Made by a program: the position numbers and the translations under genes | Shown: positions 16,435 to 24,588 of the stretch, one piece after another | How positions within the stretch are numbered: the stretch's first letter is position 1 | Layout: each line of letters begins with the position of its first letter | Assembly (NCBI GenBank): GCA_035606355.1 | Contig: DATNFO010000004.1 | Span: 1 to 36,730 of the forward strand | DNA length: 36,730 nucleotides | Source of the DNA: Sulfopaludibacter sp035606355 | GTDB taxonomy: Bacteria; Acidobacteriota; Terriglobia; Bryobacterales; Bryobacteraceae | Reading direction: 5' to 3' | The notes under the pieces: model-generated | The model's input: the letters and a program-made list of their open reading frames with translations, nothing else | Told to the model about the DNA's origin: nothing | Databases searched by the model: none

Positions 16435-16463
16435 TTGTTTAATGTTCACGAAACGTGTACAAT
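16435..16463 (+). promoter_or_regulatory. Sigma70-type promoter with palindromic operator for the AbiE-like pair
   Basis: TTGTTT (16435-16440) and TACAAT (16458-16463) are separated by exactly 17 nt. The spacer contains an imperfect palindrome gttcacg-aaa-cgtgtac (16444-16460, six of seven positions matching) that reaches into the -10 box. A repressor bound there would block RNA polymerase. This fits autoregulation by the antitoxin, which carries a winged-helix segment. Confidence 0.75.
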
Positions 16464-16495
16464 AAAGAAAGTTGAACAAACCAGGTGCTATGCCG

Positions 16496-17515
16496 ATGAC
16501 GACCAGCGAACACCGAGTCCTGGAGGCTGCTGGGCTGGCGCTCAAGCAGACCACCGGAATTGACGCCGAGATCCGCCCGATCCCAAGCGTCCGCGATCGT
16601 GGCGGCGATGCCATCGATTTGTTGATCAAAGGTCGCAAGCACCGCTTCCACGCCCAAATTAAGACGGTAGACCGCTTCGCTACCCCGGCATTGATCCAAG
16701 CGCAAAGCAAGAAGTGGCACCAGCCGCCGTTGCTCGTCGCCCCGTTCATTACCCGCGAAGTGGCCGAGCGCTGTCGCCAGCTTCATCTGCCGTTTATCGA
16801 CACTGCCGGGAATGCCTATCTGGAAGGGGAGGGGCTGTTCATCTACGTCGTAGGCCACCCAAGGCCCGCGGAACGTCATCAAGGTGATTTTCGCGCTCTG
16901 ACCCGTGCCGGCCTGCAGATTGTTTTCGCGTTAGCATGCCGGCCGGCACTTCTTCAAACAACCTATCGTGAGATCGCCGCGCGGGCGGGAGTAGCTCTTG
17001 GGACGGTCGGACCCGTCCTAAAGGACCTCGAAACCCGAGGGTATCTACGTTTCCGGGAAGGGCTCGATCGGAAACTCGTCGAACCGCAGCGCATGATCGA
17101 AGAATGGGTCACCCATTATCCGGTCACACTTCGCCCTAAGCTCAATCCGCGACGCTTTCACGCGGATGCGGAACGCCTTCAGGCAACCGGCCTGGTGCAG
17201 CAGAACGCGTACTGGGGAGGTGAACCCGCCGCGGAGAAGCTGACGCGATATCTCAAACCGGCACAATTCACAATTTATGCCCGCGAACCGATTGCGAGAC
17301 TGGTCGCGGCAGCTCGTATGCGTGCCGACGCGACCGGCAACGTCGAAGTCCTTGAAGCCTTCTGGAGCTTTGAGGCCGATAAACATTTCCCGGATGTGGT
17401 CCCCCCAATACTGGCTTATGCCGATCTTTTGGCGACACAGAACAGCCGCAACGCCGAAGCCGCGCGGATGATCTATGAGCAACGAATCGCTCCAGCGTTC
17501 CCTACTGCCCAATAA
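16496..17515 (+). CDS. AbiEi-like type IV antitoxin / transcriptional repressor with nuclease-like N-domain
   Basis: The protein has about 339 residues. The start at 16496 is chosen because AGGTG lies eight bases upstream and because TTG 16472 would fall on the expected transcription start. The N-terminal ~120 residues have a PD-(D/E)xK-like pattern (GGDAIDLLI with D41, then FHAQIK with Q54 and K56), followed by PLLVAPFITREVAERCR and LPFIDTAGNAYLEG. A winged-helix HTH is next (TYREIAARAGVALGTVGPVLKDLE). The C-terminal part contains WGGEPAAEKLTRYLKPAQFTIY, as in AbiEi-annotated antitoxins. It overlaps the nucleotidyltransferase by 41 nt. It likely represses the operon and neutralises the toxin. 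Whether the N-domain has any nuclease activity is unknown. Confidence 0.75.
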   Translation: MTTSEHRVLEAAGLALKQTTGIDAEIRPIPSVRDRGGDAIDLLIKGRKHRFHAQIKTVDRFATPALIQAQSKKWHQPPLLVAPFITREVAERCRQLHLPFIDTAGNAYLEGEGLFIYVVGHPRPAERHQGDFRALTRAGLQIVFALACRPALLQTTYREIAARAGVALGTVGPVLKDLETRGYLRFREGLDRKLVEPQRMIEEWVTHYPVTLRPKLNPRRFHADAERLQATGLVQQNAYWGGEPAAEKLTRYLKPAQFTIYAREPIARLVAAARMRADATGNVEVLEAFWSFEADKHFPDVVPPILAYADLLATQNSRNAEAARMIYEQRIAPAFPTAQ

Positions 17516-18350
17516 CCCGGTTGATCCGTCAATCGTCCGTGTCCTGCGCGCGCTCGACCCGATTGCCCGCGAGGGGGATTGTTCGTACTTTGTGGCCGGC
17601 GCCACGGCGAGGGACCTCATCCTGGTCAATATTCATGATCTGCGACCGGGCCGAGCTACCCGCGACATCGATTTTGGCATCGCCGTCGAAAATTGGGGGC
17701 GATTCGCACTCTTAAAGAAACGCCTGACAGCAACGGGCGTCTTCACGTCCGACCAGCGCGCGCAACAACGGCTAACCTACTCCGATCAAACCACGGGGTT
17801 CTCCATTCCGGTTGACCTCATCCCTTTCCGCGGCGTCACAGCCGTCGACAGTACGATCGCATGGCCGCCGAGCCGTGACACTGTCTTGAACGTCGCGGGT
17901 TTTGAAGAAGCGTTGGCTTCATCCATTCCAATCCAAATCGAGGACGACCTGATCGTGCGAGTGGCTTCCATTCCGGGGCTGATGATCCTCAAACTTGTCG
18001 CATGGTCGGATCGGCGCCATGAAACCGATAAAGACGCGGCGGATATATATCGCCTTCTCACGTCCTATGCGGACGCCGGCAACACGGATCGCCTTTACGA
18101 GAACGAGATGAATTTGCTGGAGGCAGTCGGTTTTGAAATGGAATTGGCAGGAGCGGAACTGCTAGGCCGCGACGTTGCCCAACTCTCCTCGCCACCAGCT
18201 CTGGTCCTCATCCGATCCGTTCTAGAGGCGGAACCGACCTTTGAAAGCTTGCTAAACCATATAGTCCGGACATCGGCCATTGCGGAAGCTGCGCCCTTTG
18301 TCGAGAGGATGCTGAGTTGTTTTCGCAATGGTCTTCTGATCAACCGGTGA
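17475..18350 (+). CDS. AbiEii-like nucleotidyltransferase toxin
   Basis: The protein has 291 residues and a DNA polymerase beta-like nucleotidyltransferase fold. FVAGATARDLILV (residues 39-51) followed by RATRDIDFGIA, with D64 and D66 as metal ligands, is the catalytic motif. The later LKLVAWSDRRHETDKDAADI matches the Lys/Asp-containing motif of AbiEii/MNT proteins. AbiEii toxins transfer nucleotides to tRNA or related targets and mediate abortive phage infection. The start inside the antitoxin gene implies coupled translation. Its substrate is unknown. Confidence 0.8.
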   Translation: MSNESLQRSLLPNNPVDPSIVRVLRALDPIAREGDCSYFVAGATARDLILVNIHDLRPGRATRDIDFGIAVENWGRFALLKKRLTATGVFTSDQRAQQRLTYSDQTTGFSIPVDLIPFRGVTAVDSTIAWPPSRDTVLNVAGFEEALASSIPIQIEDDLIVRVASIPGLMILKLVAWSDRRHETDKDAADIYRLLTSYADAGNTDRLYENEMNLLEAVGFEMELAGAELLGRDVAQLSSPPALVLIRSVLEAEPTFESLLNHIVRTSAIAEAAPFVERMLSCFRNGLLINR

Positions 18351-18448
18351 CTGACCGTCGATTGGACCGATTGTCCACGAGGCGCAACCTGCGCGCGTGG
18401 TTTATGTAATTGTGGAACGAGCGGAATACTGCGCTAGGAGGAATGCGA

Positions 18449-20107
<1,659 letters not shown>

Positions 20108-20203
20108 GCGGCCGGAAATCGTAAGCCCCGGCGGCGGCGCGGCCATTTGGAAAATACTTCTTGACCCCCGAACCGGTTCCAGGGTCGATACTGGCACAGG
20201 AAT

Positions 20204-20986
20204 ATGATGCGCTCGTTTCTGTTCTTGCTTGCTGCCTGCGTCCTGTTCGGACAATCGCCGGCGCGGCCCCGGTTCGATGTCGCCTCCGTCAAGCCCTCCG
20301 AAGAGAAAGGCTCGATGTACGTCCGCGTTCTTCCCGGCGGACACGTTGTCGCGAATGCGCCCGCCCGCCTCATTCTGATGAACGCGTACGGCGTTCAGTT
20401 TTCGCAGCTAGCCGGCGCGCCCGACTGGTTGAGCACCGAAACCTGGTCGGTCGATGCCCGCGCGGAGGGGGATCCCACGCGCGACGACCTGATGCTCATG
20501 TTGCAATCCGTTCTCGAAGATCGCTTTCATTTGAAAGCGCACCACGAGAACCGCGAAATGCCTGTGTATGCTCTGACGGTAGCCAGGAACGGGCCGAAGC
20601 TGGCTCCTCCTAAGGAGGGAGCTTGCGCAACACCGGTTCCTCTTCGTCCGGAGCTATCGGCGCCACCATGCGGCCGCGTTCGAATATCGATGTCGCCAGA
20701 CGGCGTTCTCCTGGAAGGCGGCAGCGCAGCAATGGCGGAGCTCGCTCGCGTGCTCGCCATCCCTCTGGGTCGTCCTGTCGTGGACCGCACGGGCCTCAGC
20801 GGCACGTATGACATCCGTCTGCAGGTCAGCGAAGAGAAGACGGGAGCGACTCCTCTTCCGGCGGATGTTCCCGGTTATGCAATCTTCACGAACATCCAGG
20901 AGCAGCTCGGCCTTAAGCTGGTAGCGGACAAAGCGCCGGTCGATATGCTCGTGATCGACCGTATCGATCGCCCAACCGCCAATTGA
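20204..20986 (+). CDS. TIGR03435 family secreted protein (acidobacterial)
   Basis: This is a 260-residue protein with a signal peptide (MMRSFLFLLAACVLFGQ). The family hallmarks are the N-terminal FDVASVKPS, the mid-region motif LMLQSVLEDRFHLKAHHENREMPVYALTV, VVDRTGLSGTYDIRL, and the C-terminal IFTNIQEQLGLKLVADKAPVDMLVIDRIDRPTAN. These belong to a family expanded in Solibacter-type Acidobacteriota, and it is one of the two best lineage markers in the window. Its function is not established; many members sit near regulatory or M56-type peptidase genes. AGGA precedes the ATG. Confidence 0.95.
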   Translation: MMRSFLFLLAACVLFGQSPARPRFDVASVKPSEEKGSMYVRVLPGGHVVANAPARLILMNAYGVQFSQLAGAPDWLSTETWSVDARAEGDPTRDDLMLMLQSVLEDRFHLKAHHENREMPVYALTVARNGPKLAPPKEGACATPVPLRPELSAPPCGRVRISMSPDGVLLEGGSAAMAELARVLAIPLGRPVVDRTGLSGTYDIRLQVSEEKTGATPLPADVPGYAIFTNIQEQLGLKLVADKAPVDMLVIDRIDRPTAN

Positions 20987-20991
20987 AGGGT

Positions 20992-21015
20992 GATGCCGTA
21001 ACGCTTGACGGCATC
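20992..21015 (+). terminator. 8-bp hairpin after the TIGR03435 gene
   Basis: gatgccgt (20992-20999) and acggcatc (21008-21015) are perfect inverse complements with an eight-base loop, six bases after the stop codon. No T-run follows. It marks a likely transcript boundary before the sulfotransferase gene. Confidence 0.5.
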
Positions 21016-21072
21016 GCGCGGCATGTACGACGATGATGTCCTGTGACGCCTTCTGCCCCCGGCATTTCGAGA

Positions 21073-21870
21073 ATGCACTTCATTTCCGGACTGCCGCGAT
21101 CGGGATCTTCGCTGCTGGCCGCGATCCTGCGCCAGAACCCGGCTATGCATGCGGGAATGTCCGGCCCGATGTGTGGGATCGTCAGTTCGCTTTTGCGCAG
21201 CATGAGTTCGGGTAACGAGTACTCCCGTTTCGTGTCGGACGATCAGCGGCGGCGCATTATCCGGTCGGCATTCGCCGAGTATTACGCGGAGGTGAGCGGC
21301 AAGCAAATCGTCTTCGACACCAACCGGGAGTGGACAGCCCATATGCGGATGATTGCGGAGCTGTTTCCGGCGGCGACGGTCATCTGTTGCTTGCGCAGCC
21401 CGGCATGGATTCTGGACAGTATCGAACGCCGCATTCAAGCCATTCCATTCGCCCGCACCAGGCTGTTTCCGGCCGACACCGGCGAAAACGTGTACATGCG
21501 CGCGGAGTACACGCTCAAGAAGGGACTGCTGGCGCTCCCCATGCAATCGCTGAGGCAGGCTTGGTTCGGCGAGCACGCGCACCGGCTGATCGGCATCCGC
21601 TACGAGTCGCTGACAGCGGAGCCGGCCAAGGTGATCGGCCGCCTGTACGAGTTGCTCGGGTTTGCGCCGTTCACACACGATTTCGAAAACCTCGTGTTTG
21701 AGGAACCGGAATTCGATGCGCAGCTCGGCGTGCCGGACCTGCACAAAGTCCGGCGCCGCGTAGAGATCAATGAGCGAGCGACGATTCTGCCGCCCGACCT
21801 TTTTCACCAAAACGATCGCAGTTTCTGGGATGTTCCCGGGCAGAATCCGCGCGGAGTCACGGTTTTATAA
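21073..21870 (+). CDS. PAPS-dependent sulfotransferase, first gene of peptide-secretion cluster
   Basis: The protein has about 265 residues. It begins MHFISGLPRSGSSLL, where LPRSGSS is the 5'-phosphosulfate-binding loop. The 3'-phosphate-binding segment is CLRSPAWILDS (Arg ~108, Ser ~116). The C-terminal part (LGVPDLHKVRRRVEINERATILPPDLF) is typical of bacterial sulfotransferase-family proteins. A GTG ten codons upstream (21043) is an alternative start. The LanC-like gene begins at the base after the stop codon, so the two form an operon. Bacterial sulfotransferases of this general type include the tyrosyl-protein enzyme RaxST. The adjacent cysteine-rich peptide with one Tyr is a plausible substrate, but a small-molecule acceptor is possible. 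Confidence 0.9.
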   Translation: MHFISGLPRSGSSLLAAILRQNPAMHAGMSGPMCGIVSSLLRSMSSGNEYSRFVSDDQRRRIIRSAFAEYYAEVSGKQIVFDTNREWTAHMRMIAELFPAATVICCLRSPAWILDSIERRIQAIPFARTRLFPADTGENVYMRAEYTLKKGLLALPMQSLRQAWFGEHAHRLIGIRYESLTAEPAKVIGRLYELLGFAPFTHDFENLVFEEPEFDAQLGVPDLHKVRRRVEINERATILPPDLFHQNDRSFWDVPGQNPRGVTVL

Positions 21871-22938
21871 ATGGCCGCCGGGAAATGGGAAGCGGTCATT
21901 GAACCATCGGGAACGCTCGGGCAGCGCGCTGTCCACCTGTTGGATTCGATCACGAACGATCTCCTGGACAGCCCGGTGCTGGACTCCGCGCTCTTCCTGG
22001 CATGCCGCGGCGAGGCCGAGCAGAACCCGCTGTGGATCAAGCGCGCCATCGAACATCTCAACACCGCGATCTCTGGCGCGGACGCGCTCTATTCCACCAG
22101 AGACTTCCGGCTGTTTGGGGGCTTGAGCGGGCTTGGCTGGGTGGTGGAGCATCTGATGCAGCAGGTGAATCGCCTGAGAGGCTCCAAAGGCCGCGCGATG
22201 AACGGGCTCAACGGAGACACGGATGCCGCGCTCCTGCTGGAACTGCAGCGGGGACGGTGGAGAGGAAGCTGTGGCCTGGCATCCGGGCTCACTGGCATCG
22301 GTTGTTATTTCCTCAAGCGTCTTCCCGATCCCAAGGCCAGGCTCGGGCTCGAACTTGTTCTCGGCCACCTGCAGGAGGCAGGGCCGCCGGCCTCGTTCCT
22401 GGACGGCAATTCTGGAGTAGCCGACGGCGTTGCCGGGGTTGTGTATGTACTGTCGGAGGCCGCCGCGGCAGGCTTCGGGAGCACGGGAACGCGCAGCCTT
22501 TTTACCGCTTGCGAGGAGAAGTTGCTTCAGTCCGAAGAGGGCAGCGACAAATCCTGCTTCTGGTGGAACGGGGCCTTGGGGATTGCTGCCGTTGGCCTGC
22601 GCAGCTCGCGCGCAACAGCCATGCAACCGATGCTGGAACGTCGGCTGGAGTGCGCACCGGCAGGCGATGCCTCGCTGCCTCGCGGGGCTGCCGGAGCCGC
22701 CCACATGTGGGGCCGCGTCTACGCATCGACGGGCGACCAGAGGTATCGAGAGGCGGCGCTGGCGTGGTGGAAGGATGCCATTTCGTGCGCTGAAACGACA
22801 ACTCCCGCGGCGCTTGCCGCGGGAGTAGGATTTCTAGAGGGTTCGGCCGGCTTTGGGCTGGCGCTATCGGCAGCGCTCACTCCGGTGGAACCGAAATGGG
22901 ACGCCGTCTTAGCTCTTTCGCCCTCGACGGCGAGTTAG
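21871..22938 (+). CDS. LanC-like alpha/alpha-toroid protein lacking zinc ligands
   Basis: The protein has 355 residues with the repeated Gly motifs of lanthionine cyclases: LFGGLSGLGWVVEHL (~81-95), CGLASGLTGIG (~134-144), VADGVAGVVYVLSEA (183-197), CFWWNGALGIA (229-239), LPRGAAG (269-275) with a following TGDQRYREAALAWW, and FLEGSAGFGLAL (321-332). In active LanC the third, fourth and fifth motifs carry the catalytic His (HG), Cys (WCxG) and Cys-His (CHG). Here they read D185, W232 and P270-R271, so no zinc site is expected. The fold is probably kept for peptide binding or another reaction. It lies directly behind the sulfotransferase, and its TAG stop shares TTAG with the precursor peptide gene on the other strand. 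Confidence 0.88.
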   Translation: MAAGKWEAVIEPSGTLGQRAVHLLDSITNDLLDSPVLDSALFLACRGEAEQNPLWIKRAIEHLNTAISGADALYSTRDFRLFGGLSGLGWVVEHLMQQVNRLRGSKGRAMNGLNGDTDAALLLELQRGRWRGSCGLASGLTGIGCYFLKRLPDPKARLGLELVLGHLQEAGPPASFLDGNSGVADGVAGVVYVLSEAAAAGFGSTGTRSLFTACEEKLLQSEEGSDKSCFWWNGALGIAAVGLRSSRATAMQPMLERRLECAPAGDASLPRGAAGAAHMWGRVYASTGDQRYREAALAWWKDAISCAETTTPAALAAGVGFLEGSAGFGLALSAALTPVEPKWDAVLALSPSTAS

Positions 22939-23099
22939 CCGTTGCACGCGCAAGGGCTGCAGCCGCATGCGGGACACGGCCCATACCCGCCGCCGCCACC
23001 GGTAACTTTCTCCTGTTCCGCCTCGGTCAGCTCATCGCCGGCTCCGCTCACATCGGCGATGTGGACTTTTTTGATTTCAAGCTTTTCGTCTTCCGCCAT
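22935..23099 (-). CDS. Cysteine-rich double-glycine precursor peptide (54 aa)
   Basis: This is a short minus-strand gene with ATG at 23099-23097, a clear ribosome-binding site GGAGAG (23109-23104) four bases upstream, and TAA at 22937-22935. The acidic leader begins MAEDEKLEIKKVHIADV and ends ELTEAEQEKVTGG, the classical double-glycine motif cut by C39 peptidases; cleavage is expected after G35. The predicted core is GGGYGPCPACGCSPCACNG. It has five Cys in the pattern CxxCxCxxCxC, one Tyr, one Ser and no Thr, so classical multi-ring lanthionine formation is impossible. The core suggests disulfides, a bound metal, or sulfation on Tyr39. Neighbours are the degenerate cyclase and sulfotransferase on one side and the complete exporter on the other. 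The opposite strand also has open frames here, but without leader logic. Confidence 0.88.
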   Translation of the reverse strand: MAEDEKLEIKKVHIADVSGAGDELTEAEQEKVTGGGGGYGPCPACGCSPCACNG

Positions 23100-23249
23100 A
23101 TTTCTCTCCAAGTGTCTCTCTATAGGATGGACCTGGGAGTTATGGTTTCACGACCGTTGACGAAAAGTCAAAGGTTTTGTCGAAGGGGAGTACCAGCACC
23201 AGGCGCAGCCGTGCCCGGTTGGGACCTGAGGTAGTACACTCATTCAGAT

Positions 23250-24584
23250 ATGACGGCAGAGGGCGGACCGGCGAACTCCGGCAGGAAACTCTTTCGCGAA
23301 GAATCGTTGGAGCGGCTCTCTTCCACCGAAGAGTTGGAACGCCTCATGCCCGTAACGCGCGGCCTGGACTGGGTCCTGATTGCCGTTACCGGAGGGCTCA
23401 TAGCAATGGCAGCAATATGGTCTGTGGTTGGCAGAGTGCCCACGGTCGTAAATGGCCGCGGCATTATTCTGCGGCCCCGCCAGACCATGCAGGCGCAGAC
23501 GACAGTGGCCGGGAGAATTCTGCGTCTGGGAGTGCGCATCGGCGACCACGTGAGCGCGGGCAGTATAGTGGCCACGCTGGATCAATCCGATATCCAGAAG
23601 AGGATCGAAGAGAACCGGCGGGCCATGCAAAGTCTGGAGGACCAGGACCGGCGAAAAAACACGGCCGACGAAAACGAATCGTCTCTGCAAAGCCGCCAGG
23701 ACCAATCCGAGCGGGCGGGTTTGGCGATCGAGCGCACCGCTTTGCGCAAGAATCTGGCGAACGCCGAAAGCCTACGGCCCCTGCTGCAAGCGCACGTCGA
23801 TTCCAACCGCAAATTGATTCAGGAGAACCTGCTGGCGCCGGCGGCAAAGGACGTTGCGGACGCCGAATCCGCACTGCGAGACAACGAAGCCAAAGTCGCC
23901 GATTACACCACCCGGCTGGCGCAGATGGACGGTCAACTGCAGCAGATTGAAACCCGTTACGCCACACTCGCGCGCCAGATTCTGGAAGCCTCCGTGGCGC
24001 GGCGCAACGAAATCGATCAACTGCGGCGCACCATTGAGACCGACGAATTCCAGATCCGCCAATCCGGCAGCATACGAAGCCAGTACTCGGGGCGCGTCTC
24101 CGAACTGCTCGCTTCCGCGGGACAGGTATTACCCGCCGGAGGAGCGCTGTTCACCCTCGACGTGGATGATAAGGACGTCGGGATGGTGAGTATCTCTTAC
24201 TTTCCCGTTCGCGATGGGAAGAGGATTCACGCCGGAATGCGCATTCAGGTGACACCGGATACGGTGGAGCGCGAGCGCTTCGGCGGCATAGTGGGCGAAG
24301 TCACTTCGGTGTCGCAGGCGCCGGTGACCAAAGCGGGCGCCACCACCACGATCGGCAATCCGGAACTGGTACAGAATCTCATGCCGGATGGCGGCTATAT
24401 CGAAGTGCGCGCACAACTCGAAGCGGATCCGGCGACTGAGAGCGGGTACCGCTGGTCGTCCTCCCGCGGCCCGCAGATGAAAATTACTACCGGGTTGACT
24501 AACTCCACGCGCGTGACCATCGACGGCCGCGCGCCGATCAGTTATCTGCTGCCCATGTTGCGCGAACAAACGGGAGTTTATTGA
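23250..24584 (+). CDS. NHLM-type secretion HlyD/membrane-fusion adaptor
   Basis: This is a periplasmic adaptor of 444 residues. One transmembrane segment at residues ~39-60 (LDWVLIAVTGGLIAMAAIWSVV) is followed by a biotinyl-lipoyl-like half (VAGRILRLGVRIGDHVSAGSIVATLD), a long coiled coil (~110-280, rich in Gln/Glu/Arg), and the second lipoyl half and barrel (YSGRVSELLASAGQVLPAGGALFTL). The layout matches the NHLM bacteriocin secretion protein family (TIGR03794 type). It should bridge the ABC transporter to the outer parts of the envelope. The precursor gene is divergent, 150 bp upstream, so the gap carries both promoters. The next gene starts five bases after its stop. Confidence 0.93.
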   Translation: MTAEGGPANSGRKLFREESLERLSSTEELERLMPVTRGLDWVLIAVTGGLIAMAAIWSVVGRVPTVVNGRGIILRPRQTMQAQTTVAGRILRLGVRIGDHVSAGSIVATLDQSDIQKRIEENRRAMQSLEDQDRRKNTADENESSLQSRQDQSERAGLAIERTALRKNLANAESLRPLLQAHVDSNRKLIQENLLAPAAKDVADAESALRDNEAKVADYTTRLAQMDGQLQQIETRYATLARQILEASVARRNEIDQLRRTIETDEFQIRQSGSIRSQYSGRVSELLASAGQVLPAGGALFTLDVDDKDVGMVSISYFPVRDGKRIHAGMRIQVTPDTVERERFGGIVGEVTSVSQAPVTKAGATTTIGNPELVQNLMPDGGYIEVRAQLEADPATESGYRWSSSRGPQMKITTGLTNSTRVTIDGRAPISYLLPMLREQTGVY

Positions 24585-24588
24585 AGCT

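Noticed and set aside
21865..23099. Classical lanthipeptide (class I or II) cluster
   Set aside because: No LanB or LanM dehydratase is present, the core has one Ser and no Thr, and the LanC-like protein lacks zinc ligands.
22896..23234. Plus-strand frames across the precursor peptide region
   Set aside because: They lack a good ribosome-binding site and any leader or domain; the minus-strand frame has a Shine-Dalgarno, a double-glycine leader and a cysteine core matching the neighbouring exporter.
23100..23249. Clear promoters in the gap between precursor and HlyD genes
   Set aside because: A TTGACT on the minus strand (23171-23166) has no -10 box at usual distance, and plus-strand boxes are badly spaced; I could not support a specific promoter.
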